From Desulfobacterales bacterium (GTDB lineage: Bacteria > Desulfobacterota > Desulfobacteria > Desulfobacterales > JAIPEE01), in assembly GCA_021737275.1 (NCBI GenBank), contig JAIPEE010000029.1, positions 1-49,782 on the forward strand: a stretch of 49,782 nucleotides of DNA, given 5' to 3'. The position numbers and the translations under genes are program-made. The stretch's first letter is position 1; every line of letters starts with the position of its first letter. Below are positions 1-9,217 of the stretch, one piece after another. The notes beneath the pieces are model-generated. The model saw nothing but the letters and a program-made list of their open reading frames with translations, had not been told where the DNA came from and searched no databases.

Positions 1-246
1 AGCACCAAACATCTTTCACGTTATTTAAATGAAATCGGTTTTCGTTGGGATCACCGAATCCTTGAAGAAAAAGTTACAAAAAATGGAAACAAGAAAAAGT
101 ACATGAAACCAATGCCATTTATGGTTAGGCTGCGATCCATAGTGTCTCAAAGTATTGGCCGACAAGTTCGAAGAACGAAAAACTTCGGCATAATTTCATC
201 AGATAATCTGAACTTTGATGCTATGCAGCCTTGTTATTGTTTATAG
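1..246 (+). CDS. IS1595/ISXO2-like transposase, C-terminal fragment
   Basis: This is an open reading frame entering from the left edge and ending at a TAG (244-246). The first residues (STKHLSRYLNEIGFRWDHR) resemble the end of the DDE domain of ISXO2/IS1595-type transposases, where a K/RHL.RYL.EF.FR.NRR pattern is usual. The remaining ~55 residues are basic and were not recognised. Only about 81 codons are visible, so it cannot be judged whether the element is intact upstream. No clear terminal inverted repeat was found downstream. It is on the opposite strand from the neighbouring polysaccharide genes and marks the edge of that accessory locus. The family call is by motif resemblance only. 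Confidence 0.55.
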   Translation, partial: STKHLSRYLNEIGFRWDHRILEEKVTKNGNKKKYMKPMPFMVRLRSIVSQSIGRQVRRTKNFGIISSDNLNFDAMQPCYCL

Positions 247-473
247 GTCCGTAAATTTATATTTGAACTATTTTTTTACTAACACTATTAACCTTAGGCA
301 GAATGAACAGTTAGAGGAAGTTAGATTGGAGGTTAGAGATTGGAGATAAAAACCGGTTTTGCCTCAAACCTCAGGAGGAACGAACCTGAGACCTAATGCA
401 GCATGAAACATGCTATGCATCAAACCTTTAGCGAAGCGATCCTCAAACCAACGAGGCATTTAACATGACCTCC

Positions 474-1877
474 TCACATTGCCCCTTTTCGTTGAAATAC
501 AACCCATACCGTTTTAAAAAGAATTTTCAGATCATCTGCAAACCGCCATTGATCGAGATATTTGCAATCCAGTGATACAACCTGCTCAAAATCATCTATC
601 CGGTTTCGTCCGGAAACCTGCCACAAGCCGGTAATGCCGGGTTTCGCAGAAATTCGTTTTAGATGTTCCATTTCATACATTTCAACTTCTTCAACTGTTG
701 GCGGTCGTGTACCAACCAAGCTCATCTCGCCCTTAATAACATTGATAAACTGGGGGAACTCATCGAGAGAGGTTTTACGTAGAAAATGACCCACCTTTGT
801 AATTCTCGGATCATCTTTGAGTTTAAATAAAGCACCACTCATCTCATTCTGGTCCATTAACCCTTCTTTTTGCTTTTCAGCATCTTTGCACATTGTTCTG
901 AATTTATATACATCAAAAATTCTACCATGTTGCCCCATCCGTTTTTGCTTAAACAAAACAGGCCCCGACGAATCTAGTTTAATGGCAATCGCAATAAAAG
1001 GATAAATGATCACAAGCATAAGCATACCAATTATACCACCGACAATATCAAGAATACGTTTATACAGAATACCGGTTGCATCGATGTTATCGGAACTGAT
1101 TGTAAGAAAAGGAACACCCTGGCACATCTCAAGTGTCAGTCCATCTCCCCACGACTGCCACATTGCCGGTAATATTCTGGCGGGAACTCCTATTTTTCTG
1201 CAGGTATCGAGATAAACAGAAAGGTTAACAGAGCGGTCACCGTTAATGGCAAACACAACCTCATCAATCGTATTACTTCTCAATATTTCAGTCAGATTAT
1301 CAAGGCATCCAAGACAAAGTTCATCTTCTTTTTCTTCATTGCCTACACTTATTCTACCTACAATTTTGTGCCCCCAACTGAGCTGTTTACTCAATATCTC
1401 TGAAACAATTTCACCCCGATCCATATCGCCTACAATCAGTAGTCGACGTGCATGTGAAAAGTTGGCGGCAAACAAACCTATATACAATCTCAAGCTTACA
1501 CGGAAAACTGAAATTGAAATCAAACTTAACGTTACAAATATTAATAGAAACCCTCTGGAATAATTCAGATCTTTTAAGAAAAATGTACCCGCAGACACAA
1601 TTGCAAAAACAACCAGCACAGATTTTAAAACCGACCACAATAATTTGATATATGACGTCGGCCGAACATCACCATAAAGCTCATTACGACCCATCATATA
1701 GTTATTCATAAACATAACAACCATGACAGATCCAATAAATATCGATGGTTCCATACCCCATTCACCATAATGGTATCGATACATAATAAAATATGCACTA
1801 TAACCTGAAGCAATGACACAAACTGCATCAATAACCATCAAAAATGTATTTAGTACATATCCTTGTTGTTGTAACAT
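474..1877 (-). CDS. Undecaprenyl-phosphate sugar-1-phosphate transferase (WcaJ/PssY-like)
   Basis: This is a 467-residue polyprenyl glycosylphosphotransferase, probably the enzyme that starts exopolysaccharide repeat-unit synthesis by moving a sugar-1-phosphate from a nucleotide sugar to undecaprenyl phosphate at the inner membrane. The N-terminal ~125 residues contain four hydrophobic segments. A central Rossmann-like CoA-binding-type domain follows (LLIVGDMDRGE), then a further membrane segment near residue 280. The C-terminal bacterial sugar transferase domain carries FKQKRMGQHG, YKFRTM, LRKTSLDEFPQ, GTRPP and KPGITGLWQVSGRN. Length and order are typical of the family. The sugar specificity cannot be read. 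It is the last gene of the long leftward locus and ends in TGA. The ATG start matches the beginning of the first hydrophobic region. Confidence 0.9.
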   Translation of the reverse strand: MLQQQGYVLNTFLMVIDAVCVIASGYSAYFIMYRYHYGEWGMEPSIFIGSVMVVMFMNNYMMGRNELYGDVRPTSYIKLLWSVLKSVLVVFAIVSAGTFFLKDLNYSRGFLLIFVTLSLISISVFRVSLRLYIGLFAANFSHARRLLIVGDMDRGEIVSEILSKQLSWGHKIVGRISVGNEEKEDELCLGCLDNLTEILRSNTIDEVVFAINGDRSVNLSVYLDTCRKIGVPARILPAMWQSWGDGLTLEMCQGVPFLTISSDNIDATGILYKRILDIVGGIIGMLMLVIIYPFIAIAIKLDSSGPVLFKQKRMGQHGRIFDVYKFRTMCKDAEKQKEGLMDQNEMSGALFKLKDDPRITKVGHFLRKTSLDEFPQFINVIKGEMSLVGTRPPTVEEVEMYEMEHLKRISAKPGITGLWQVSGRNRIDDFEQVVSLDCKYLDQWRFADDLKILFKTVWVVFQRKGAM

Positions 1878-1944
1878 GGTGTTTTCCGATTATTTAATTA
1901 TGATTGAATTCTTTTGGTGAGAAAATTATAAGTGCAGAAAGGAT

Positions 1945-2190
1945 TCAGGAGCAAGAGGTACAGGAGTGAGAAGTGAGGAGTGAAACCATTTTCGGACTTA
2001 TCTCAGAAGTAAGTACTTTATTTTATTCTTAGCACCTTTCTTTTTCCTTCGGTTTTACGCCTCGCTCCTTACTCCTATCTTCGCACTGCTTTTCCCCTCA
2101 GTACTCGGTACTATTTTCTATCTCATCGCTCAGTACTATCTTTTTAACCTGTCTTTTCTCCTATCTCCCAACGCCTCACTCCTAACTGTA
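1945..2190. repeat. Intergenic low-complexity repeat of GAGTGAGGAGT and CAGTACTGAG-like words
   Basis: The gap between the sugar transferase and exosortase genes (1878-2191, 314 bases) has no plausible gene. It is filled with short degenerate words such as GGAGTGAGAAGTGAGGAGTG, CTCCTTACTCCTA, CTCAGTACT and CTCACTCCTAACTG. The same words recur inside the adjacent exosortase gene at 2843-3052. A weaker relative (gttagaggaagttagattgg) lies near 311. The words occur on both strands, with no exact unit length. Function unknown. Confidence 0.6.
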
Positions 2191-2191
2191 T

Positions 2192-3892
2192 TTAATTCGG
2201 TACATATTCCGGCAATATCATATAAACTTCAGAAAGAAAGGATTTCATAACATCCCACGCTTCCTCTTCTGTTTGTCCTGGGTTTATCATCATTTCTGCC
2301 CGAACAAGCGCACCATCTGTTCTCTGTCTGGTAATTGCATCAACCATTAAATAATATTTGTTTATCCATGGATTTGTAATGACACGGCCTCGCTGCAAAA
2401 AGAAATAAACAGCAAGCATCTTCATTTTATCTTTTTCCATAATCATTGACTGAACTGAAATTTCATGAGGATTTAATACAATACTTTTCTTTTCAGACTT
2501 AAACAATCCCCAACCCGAACCAAGAATACATGATTGAGGAGCATGTGCAGCATGCCTTGTCCCCTGGTATTCATAAAAAGGGACAAGTAGGTTGATATAA
2601 TTTGGTACTTCAGGGTTTGAATAAACAGCCTTTACGTAATCATCAGCACCTAATGCTTCATATATTTCCTCAGTGACATACTGACTTTCACCCTGCCAGT
2701 TTTCAATTTGCAGCGGAAAGTTTGTCAACAATGTTTTTTTTTCAGGTAGGTTACGCGCAAACGGTAAAAACTTTAGTGCCCATCCGCTTCCAATAAACAA
2801 CGCACATAAAATAACGGTAATTACAAGTGGTTTTAAAATGTTAACCCTGTTTTTAGCACTGTTTTTTTGCCTCTCTGCACTTTCCCCTTCCACCTCACTC
2901 CTTACACCTATCTCCTCACTGTTTTTCCCTTCAGCACTCAGCACTCGTTGCTCAGTACTCTCACTTTCCCCCTCAGAACTCAGCACTCGTTGCTCGTTAC
3001 TTTCTTTTTGATCCTCCTCACTCCTTACTCCTAACTCCTTACTATTATCTTTTGTTTTACCAATTCTCTTTAATATCAGAGCAACTATTAAAAGAATTAT
3101 AGCCGCAACCATAAAAACCAGCCAGCCTGAAAAATCATGCATAAAGCCTTCAGCCATTTCTTCATGGCCATTAACCACTAAAAGTGCTGTTGCATAAATT
3201 CTGATAGCATTAACAAATATTGATAAAGGTGGAACAATTGCCAACAATATTAATTGTCGCCACAGCCCTTTGCAAAAAAAGTATCCTACAAGTAGCGCCA
3301 TTAAAATCAATGGCATAAAATACCTTAGGCCGCTACAAGCATCTACAACCTGAAGCTGGCTAATACCAAGATCAATGATATTTCCTTCCTGAAGAACGCT
3401 TAGTCCAGATAATTGCATCATTAAAACAGACAGTGTGCTTGCAGCTAGTTTAAGCTGGAATGTAAGTACACGGTTAACATAAGGAGGAAGAGGAACAATA
3501 AAAAGTAAAATCAAAAGAGGAAATATTAACTTTCGAACTCGCCATCCATAAAGAATAAATATTAACCCACAAACACATCCCCATATCCCTATATAGATCA
3601 AAGTCAGTACCGAACCCAATTCTCCTAACAACATTATGAGTAAAGATATAAATACAGGAACAAGCCCAAGAGGATTCCATGAGATATTTGAAAAATTAAA
3701 TGTATCTTTTTTGGCCCACAGAAGATAGAGAAACAGCGGAACAATTAAATAGCAGTAATTATTATCATCTGATTCCCATGCAATACCAAGTTTTGCAAAA
3801 ACTGACAAATTTGTAGAAATAAAGCAAATTAAAACTAAAAATGGGAATTGATAAGTGAGAATACTTTCATTTACAATTGTTTTTTGTGACAC
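2192..3892 (-). CDS. Exosortase fused to an EpsI domain
   Basis: This 566-residue membrane protein pairs an exosortase with a C-terminal EpsI (DUF3485-type) domain. Exosortases are proposed membrane transpeptidases that process PEP-CTERM-like sorting tails and are encoded within exopolysaccharide loci. Residues 15-275 are about eight hydrophobic segments. The catalytic triad expected for the family is visible: Cys186 in VVDACSGLRY, Arg231 in VNAIRIYA and His252 in FMHDFSGWLVF. A charged linker (281-350) follows, then one membrane segment and the periplasmic EpsI region (LTNFPLQIENWQGES, PFYEYQGTRHAAHAPQSC). The architecture resembles the XrtD class. The GTG start is set by a strong AGGAGG-like ribosome site just upstream. 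No protein with a PEP-CTERM-like tail was seen in the window, so any substrate is encoded elsewhere. The linker is odd because it is built from intergenic-type repeats. Confidence 0.88.
   Translation of the reverse strand: MSQKTIVNESILTYQFPFLVLICFISTNLSVFAKLGIAWESDDNNYCYLIVPLFLYLLWAKKDTFNFSNISWNPLGLVPVFISLLIMLLGELGSVLTLIYIGIWGCVCGLIFILYGWRVRKLIFPLLILLFIVPLPPYVNRVLTFQLKLAASTLSVLMMQLSGLSVLQEGNIIDLGISQLQVVDACSGLRYFMPLILMALLVGYFFCKGLWRQLILLAIVPPLSIFVNAIRIYATALLVVNGHEEMAEGFMHDFSGWLVFMVAAIILLIVALILKRIGKTKDNSKELGVRSEEDQKESNEQRVLSSEGESESTEQRVLSAEGKNSEEIGVRSEVEGESAERQKNSAKNRVNILKPLVITVILCALFIGSGWALKFLPFARNLPEKKTLLTNFPLQIENWQGESQYVTEEIYEALGADDYVKAVYSNPEVPNYINLLVPFYEYQGTRHAAHAPQSCILGSGWGLFKSEKKSIVLNPHEISVQSMIMEKDKMKMLAVYFFLQRGRVITNPWINKYYLMVDAITRQRTDGALVRAEMMINPGQTEEEAWDVMKSFLSEVYMILPEYVPN
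2843..3052 (-). repeat. Repeat-derived linker inside the exosortase-EpsI gene
   Basis: This stretch encodes residues ~281-350 and is made of the same short words as the intergenic repeat at 1945-2190. At protein level it reads as paired near-repeats: KELGVRSEE and EEIGVRSEV, EQRVLSSEGESES and EQRVLSAEGKNSE. The frame stays open, which suggests the repeat was tolerated because it falls between the two domains. Confidence 0.75.
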
Positions 3893-3918
3893 TTTGTTCC
3901 TCCTGAATAATTATATTC

Positions 3919-5025
3919 TTAAGAATACTTGGGCACTCTTTTATATACATTAACTGTCTTTATGGCTATCTCTCGCCAGTTATAATTGGTTTTTATCTGA
4001 TTTTCTATTTCACTTTTTTCAATTTCTGAAATTTCTGACTTTAATATATTTGCCATCTTATTTTTAAGATCATAAATATCGCCGCATTTAAAATACCTGT
4101 GCTTGGAAAGTCCAACTTCCATATTTGCTGGAATATCTGACACCAAAACTGGAAGGCCATAGCTCATAGCCTCAAGCAAGGCGATTGGAAGTCCTTCATG
4201 ATAAGAAGGTAGAACAAACAGGTTTGCATAAGAAAAAATCTGGTTTAAAGTTTCACCTGTAATATAACCCGTCAAAATTATTCGGCTGTCTGTAGAAGCG
4301 ATTTCTTTTAATTCATGGCTATACTCGGTTTCATGATCAGCATCACCAGCAATAACAAGTTTTAGATCTGTATCTAAGGTCTTAAAGGCCTCAATTAAAT
4401 TATGAAGTCCTTTTTCAGGAACAAATCTGGCAACAGCAATAATATACTCATGGGGTTTTACTCCAACCTGATCAAGGTAATCAGTTTTATCACTCTTTTT
4501 CGGAACAGGAACGCCATTATAAATTAAATTGGCGTTTCGATTGCATCGTTTAAGAATAATTTTCTTAATAACATTTGAAATAACGATAATTTCATGTGCA
4601 AATATGCCGCCTACCTTCTCCCCTATTCTTAAAACAGCTTTAGCAATTCCATTCCATTTTTGACGGTCATAATCTGGTCCATGGTTTGTAAACACAACCT
4701 TTAAACCAAGTAACCTTGCAAAAGGTATTAGCAGTGCAGGCCCAACAGCGTGTACATGCACAACATCAGGGGAATACCATCTGGCTTTAATTAATGCGAT
4801 TAATGTATGAATTATTGCTTCCATGCTTTTTATCTTCGGTGCATAACATTTGACAAGTTTGACGCCATTCCACTCTTCAATATTTTGTTCAACATAAGAG
4901 CTTCTGGTAGCAAGAATAATTTCATGTCCAAGTGATGAAATTATCGGGTAAAGTTCCTGACAGTGTTTTTCAACACCACCCGGAATATTTGGTATACCTC
5001 TGGTTCCGGTTACAAATATTTTCAT
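3919..5025 (-). CDS. GT4-family glycosyltransferase
   Basis: This 368-residue cytoplasmic or membrane-associated glycosyltransferase should add one sugar to the lipid-linked repeat unit. It has the GT-B layout: an N-terminal acceptor half starting MKIFVTGTRGIPNIPGGVE with a glycine-rich loop, and a C-terminal nucleotide-sugar half with VARFVPEKGLHNLIEAF (from residue 198) and the E-x7-E signature HEGLPIALLE (Glu277 and Glu285). Donor and acceptor cannot be inferred. It lies 26 bases downstream of the exosortase start in genome order, within a tightly packed leftward run, and ends in TAA. Confidence 0.88.
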   Translation of the reverse strand: MKIFVTGTRGIPNIPGGVEKHCQELYPIISSLGHEIILATRSSYVEQNIEEWNGVKLVKCYAPKIKSMEAIIHTLIALIKARWYSPDVVHVHAVGPALLIPFARLLGLKVVFTNHGPDYDRQKWNGIAKAVLRIGEKVGGIFAHEIIVISNVIKKIILKRCNRNANLIYNGVPVPKKSDKTDYLDQVGVKPHEYIIAVARFVPEKGLHNLIEAFKTLDTDLKLVIAGDADHETEYSHELKEIASTDSRIILTGYITGETLNQIFSYANLFVLPSYHEGLPIALLEAMSYGLPVLVSDIPANMEVGLSKHRYFKCGDIYDLKNKMANILKSEISEIEKSEIENQIKTNYNWREIAIKTVNVYKRVPKYS

Positions 5026-5054
5026 TTTATTTAAGTTGAATTTTTGATTGTAAT

Positions 5055-6050
5055 TTAGAGGAGTTGATCTAAATAAACAGATTTGCCATTACTTTTAAAC
5101 ACTTTCAATTTATTTTTAATTACCCATTTTGCCGGTGTTAAAATTCTTTTTTTCATTGCCGGTGATGCAGATCCAATCATCCAGCACTGCTTATTGCAAG
5201 TTTTAACCTGATTTCTAACTTCATCAGCTTTTTTACTGTTCCATATATCACCAAATGTTTGAGCATTCAGGTTACCCATTATCATTGGCTCATCTGATCC
5301 ATTACAAGGCATTATATTACCAAAAGGATCTAAGAAAAATACATCGGTTCCAACTTCACAAGGTAATGGCCTTTTTTTACCTCTAACCTTATTTGCTAAA
5401 CCCATATTAAAGTAGGCCCGAAACCATTTTTTGGGATTATTAGTTTTAAGCTGTTCCAAAGCAATCTTTTCAAATTCTCCTGCAACCATTTCAGGATTTT
5501 CATAACCATTATCGTTTTTATGAAAATAGTAAGAATTATGTGTTGTCGCAGTTGCAAATTCTAAATTCATTGAATCAGCAAGTCTGTATAGTTCAATCAA
5601 ATCTTTTGCATTGCGGTCAGATACGGTTATACCGAAGCCAATATCTTTTATACCCATTCCATGAAGTGTAACTAAGCTTCTTAATCCATGATCAAATCCA
5701 TTTTTAATACCTCTAAGTTCATCATTTGCAGCAGGTAGACCTTCAATAGAGATTCTGAATCCTATTTTATTACCAAATTTTTCTGCAAGTTTAATTATTT
5801 TTTTTGTGAAATATCCATTACTACTGATAACCAGTCTTTCTGTTTTTTCAAGTGCTCTTTCTATTATTTCATCAAGATCATCTCGTAAGAAGGGTTCTCC
5901 ACCGCTAACATTAATATACTTTAAGCCTTCAGGAATTTTATCAATAAGATCAGGTGTAAATTCATCTGATTTTAAACTTGGGTGCTGCCAAGTATTACAC
6001 ATATAACATTTGGCATTACATCGATAAGTAACAATTAAACATGCTTCCAT
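5055..6050 (-). CDS. Radical SAM protein with SPASM-like C-terminus
   Basis: This 331-residue protein has the radical SAM cluster motif CNAKCYMC near the N-terminus (Cys12, Cys16, Cys19), binding a 4Fe-4S cluster that cleaves S-adenosylmethionine. The SAM-contact motif NVSGGEPF follows. A second set of cysteines in the C-terminal third (CEVGTD, IMPCNGSDEP, KTCNKQCW) suggests at least one auxiliary cluster, as in SPASM proteins. It sits between two glycosyltransferase genes, so a role in modifying a sugar or a small protein of the polysaccharide system is plausible but unproven. The start codon has an AAAGGT ribosome site. The reaction is not identified. Confidence 0.85.
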   Translation of the reverse strand: MEACLIVTYRCNAKCYMCNTWQHPSLKSDEFTPDLIDKIPEGLKYINVSGGEPFLRDDLDEIIERALEKTERLVISSNGYFTKKIIKLAEKFGNKIGFRISIEGLPAANDELRGIKNGFDHGLRSLVTLHGMGIKDIGFGITVSDRNAKDLIELYRLADSMNLEFATATTHNSYYFHKNDNGYENPEMVAGEFEKIALEQLKTNNPKKWFRAYFNMGLANKVRGKKRPLPCEVGTDVFFLDPFGNIMPCNGSDEPMIMGNLNAQTFGDIWNSKKADEVRNQVKTCNKQCWMIGSASPAMKKRILTPAKWVIKNKLKVFKSNGKSVYLDQLL

Positions 6051-6062
6051 ATTTCATTACCT

Positions 6063-7262
6063 TTAAGATAGAAGTTGATTATAGATTTCCAATAAATTGG
6101 AGCAATGGTTTTGAAGGGAATACTCTCTTTCTAGTTTCTGTCTCGCAGCCATTCCATACTGTAAACGCAAATCAGGCTTTTGAATCAAAAATTGCATTTT
6201 AGATGCAAGATCATCGGAATTGCCCATTTCAAACAACAAGCCCGATTTATTATCTTCAACCTGTTCTGGAATACCACCAATGTTACTGCCAATAACTGGT
6301 TTCCCCATGGCCATTGCTTCAAGGACAGCCATTGAACAGTTTTCATACCATTCGGATGGTACGACGACAAAAGACGAGTTTGCAATAATATCATATAATG
6401 CTTGACCTGTTTTATATCCAAGAAACTTGGCCTTGCCCCCCCGCTTTTTAAGCTCATTATAAAGAGGTCCGGTACCAACAATATTCATATCGATTGATTC
6501 ATTTATCAAATCAAGTGCATCAAGCAACGTTCTAATCCCCTTTTCATTGGAAATGCGTCCAATATATAATCCATATCCGGAATCATTATAAGTGGGTTGA
6601 TATTTTTCAACATCAATTCCATTATGCAATATTCTAATTTTATCGCAACCAACCCTTCTGCTTATCATGTTCGCCATAAATTCACTCGGTGCAATAAAAC
6701 AATCTACATTATTGTAGCTTCCCCGCCATTTGTGCCAATATGCTTCAAGCATTAACTGCATCCCTTGGGGAATTGATGCCTGACAATTTTTTGTGAACGG
6801 TTTCCAGAAATGTTTTCCTTTACAAGCATCACAAATATTACCGTTATTTAAGGCAATGTAACCAGGACATATCAACTTGTAATCATGAAGAGTTAAAATA
6901 ACTTTTACATTATGCTTTTTAAGAAGAGATATAATAGATGGCGTTAATTGGTGATAAATATTATGGAGATGTGCAATATCCGGTTTTTCTTGTACAATCA
7001 GTTTTTCCAGTTTATTTACTGCCTCACTTGATGAAATAAAATTAACTCCATTTTTTAATTTATTATAAAACCCTGTACTATTTTTGTAATCAATATGTGA
7101 TACAAAATGTCCAGCATATTCAGAATAGACGTTACGTTGATCATCCATGGAAAAATCAACTACAGAAACATTTCTATCGAAAAGATATTTTCTTTCCTGG
7201 AAAAGCACAGTTTCTGAGCCACCTTTATGATAGAAAAATTTATTTGCAAAAAGTATCTTCAT
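6063..7262 (-). CDS. GT4-family glycosyltransferase
   Basis: This 399-residue GT-B glycosyltransferase begins MKILFANKFFYHKGGSETV. Its acceptor half includes DIAHLHNIYHQLTPSI, and a cysteine-bearing insert (ICDACKGKHFWKP) is seen in several GT4 enzymes. The donor half has LYIGRISNEKGIRTLLDAL and the E-x7-E region ENCSMAVLEAMAMGKPVIG. It probably extends the repeat unit in the polysaccharide pathway. Its ATG (7260-7262) lies in the same frame as the upstream sulfotransferase, separated from it only by a TAG and three codons. Confidence 0.88.
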   Translation of the reverse strand: MKILFANKFFYHKGGSETVLFQERKYLFDRNVSVVDFSMDDQRNVYSEYAGHFVSHIDYKNSTGFYNKLKNGVNFISSSEAVNKLEKLIVQEKPDIAHLHNIYHQLTPSIISLLKKHNVKVILTLHDYKLICPGYIALNNGNICDACKGKHFWKPFTKNCQASIPQGMQLMLEAYWHKWRGSYNNVDCFIAPSEFMANMISRRVGCDKIRILHNGIDVEKYQPTYNDSGYGLYIGRISNEKGIRTLLDALDLINESIDMNIVGTGPLYNELKKRGGKAKFLGYKTGQALYDIIANSSFVVVPSEWYENCSMAVLEAMAMGKPVIGSNIGGIPEQVEDNKSGLLFEMGNSDDLASKMQFLIQKPDLRLQYGMAARQKLEREYSLQNHCSNLLEIYNQLLS

Positions 7263-7271
7263 ATCTAACGT

Positions 7272-8264
7272 CTATCCTGTCGGACAATGTCCCTTTCCTG
7301 AGGCTTCAGTGGCTAAACCAAATTTTGATGAAATCTTTAAGACTATTGCGGTCCATAACAACCTTGCTATCCTAATAGGTATTCCCGAAATCAAATCACA
7401 TAACATTGAAAAAAAAGATCCAAAGTTCATCATAGAAGGTATAATTTCATATCCCAAATCCTCTAAAAGCATTCCCGCTAAAATATCAAACTTACCAAGT
7501 TCCTTCTTGGTCATAGTTTTCTTCCATTTTTTTGTAGAATCAGTTGTAACGGGTTGAAATATTTTTTTAGAATGATGTTTACCAATGAATTTTTCACTAT
7601 TTTTCCAGAAATCGACCATGGGGTTTTCATATGATAAGGTTAAAAATGTACAAATTGTATGTATAGTTTTATCAAAATTTGATACAAGATCCTCATATCG
7701 AATTTCCAGAAATCTATCTGATTCAAGAGTATTTAAATCCATTTGGGCTTTTTTCACTTTATGGACCCACTCTAAAGCATCAACACAAACATTGCTTTGG
7801 TAGAGACCCAACTTCTTTAAACTCAAATGGATATCTCGCCCATCGCGAACTACATGAATAAATTTTGCATCTGGAAATATTTCAGCAATTATTGGAATCA
7901 TCCTGAAAAAACTTGGTGTTTTGTCTCCCCAAATAATTTTATTTTGTGTTTCATTATATTTTGAATAGATTGCTGTCATCAAAACATGCGGAGTAACTTC
8001 TTTTCGGTTCATCAACTCTTCTTCAAGTTCAGTTATTTCGATTTTCCAAAGTTTAAATTGATTATTTTTTTTTATATATTCAAAATAGTTCTTTAATTTT
8101 GTTTTAGGTATTTCTGATGCAATATTATGTTTACAGTCTCTAAGTATTGGCATCCAAAATGTTCCTTCTTCAGGAATAGAAATATGAGAGTGAGAGTTCA
8201 ATATCAGCCTTAACAATGTGGTGCCTGAGCGTTGAGCTCCAATTATAAAAAAAGGACCTGACAT
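7272..8264 (-). CDS. Sulfotransferase family protein
   Basis: This 330-residue PAPS-dependent sulfotransferase probably transfers sulfate to a hydroxyl on the polysaccharide. The 5'-phosphosulfate loop GAQRSGTTLLRLIL is at residues 8-21 and the 3'-phosphate-binding motif VVRDGRDIHLSLKKLG is near residue 137. The C-terminal tail after ~residue 280 is hydrophobic (LCDLISGIPIRIARLLW) and may associate with the membrane. The gene ends in TAG, in frame with the following glycosyltransferase (10 bases from this gene's end to that start), so amber readthrough would give a fusion. It is one of seven sulfotransferase-like genes here. Substrate unknown. Confidence 0.87.
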   Translation of the reverse strand: MSGPFFIIGAQRSGTTLLRLILNSHSHISIPEEGTFWMPILRDCKHNIASEIPKTKLKNYFEYIKKNNQFKLWKIEITELEEELMNRKEVTPHVLMTAIYSKYNETQNKIIWGDKTPSFFRMIPIIAEIFPDAKFIHVVRDGRDIHLSLKKLGLYQSNVCVDALEWVHKVKKAQMDLNTLESDRFLEIRYEDLVSNFDKTIHTICTFLTLSYENPMVDFWKNSEKFIGKHHSKKIFQPVTTDSTKKWKKTMTKKELGKFDILAGMLLEDLGYEIIPSMMNFGSFFSMLCDLISGIPIRIARLLWTAIVLKISSKFGLATEASGKGHCPTG

Positions 8265-8301
8265 ATTTAATTTGTACCCATAATATTTTTAAATATTAGT
8301 T

Positions 8302-9162
8302 TCATTTTTGTAACCATGAATACATATTTTTATTGATTATATTACCCAACTCATGAATATCCTGATTAAGATACTTCTCCAGTAGAGTTCGATCATCCTC
8401 ATTCATTTTAGGTGGTGGATTTTTTCTTGCGAGACAGGTGTAAAGGTGCTCAAGTTTTTTATCCAATCCAAATCCAACAAGATGTTTTCTTCTCAGGCCA
8501 CAATATTTAGTAACCAATTGGATATTTTTTAACATATGATCTGTGACACTATAATTTCTTCCCTTATTAACTTCTTTTTGAAAATCATCTGATACAAAAT
8601 CTTTATTTACACCAACAAATTCATAAAGTTTACGCAAAACAGATATTGAATCTTCTTTTATTTCTTCAAAAAATAATATGAGTAATTGATCCATAGAAAA
8701 AAACTTTAAATATGTTTTTAATGCTTTTGCGTATAAGCTATGATTTATAAGTTTGGGGTTCTCAATTATAGCGGTAGAAAGTTTCTGTCTTGAACCATTT
8801 CTTACCATATTTAGATATTCAGACCATACCCTATCGAAAGGATCTCTTAGAACAAGTATAAACCGAATGTCGGATATGTCGCTTGCCATCCGTGACAGTG
8901 CATTTTCATTCAGATAATGAGGGGTAACTTCTGCAAAAGCCTGATAATTGCCTTTTGGAAATTGATCAAGATACCAACCCGGCCCTTTATTATAATTTGA
9001 AGTCCAATATCCTATTTCCTTTGTAATAGTACAAGCGATCTCAGGATGTGCCTCTAATTGACGATGTAGCCATGTTGTTGCTGCCTTACGAACTCCAAGG
9101 CAAATAAACAATGGTTGCACTTCTTTTAAATCAGAGATAACTTTTGTATCTTTTTTTTCCAT
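8302..9162 (-). CDS. Sulfotransferase domain protein
   Basis: This 286-residue sulfotransferase has the 5' loop CLGVRKAATTWLHRQLEAHP (residues ~21-40) and the 3' motif LVLRDPFDRVWSEYLNMVRN. The loop has KAATTW rather than the usual RSGTT; this form occurs in the NodH/heparan-type sulfotransferases with a (K/R)xGTTxL loop, so activity is likely but less certain. GNYQAFAEVTPHYL matches the region that usually contacts the acceptor (E.TP.Y). It lies 37 bases upstream of the previous sulfotransferase. It probably decorates the exopolysaccharide. Ends in TGA. Confidence 0.87.
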   Translation of the reverse strand: MEKKDTKVISDLKEVQPLFICLGVRKAATTWLHRQLEAHPEIACTITKEIGYWTSNYNKGPGWYLDQFPKGNYQAFAEVTPHYLNENALSRMASDISDIRFILVLRDPFDRVWSEYLNMVRNGSRQKLSTAIIENPKLINHSLYAKALKTYLKFFSMDQLLILFFEEIKEDSISVLRKLYEFVGVNKDFVSDDFQKEVNKGRNYSVTDHMLKNIQLVTKYCGLRRKHLVGFGLDKKLEHLYTCLARKNPPPKMNEDDRTLLEKYLNQDIHELGNIINKNMYSWLQK

Positions 9163-9217
9163 AGGACTTTTTCTTTAAATATATTTGTGCCTTAAACAAA
9201 CTTCAATAATATAGATT

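Noticed and set aside
1945-2190. CRISPR-like array in the repeat-rich intergenic region
   Set aside because: Words are short, degenerate and on both strands, with no fixed unit or spacer length and no cas genes nearby.
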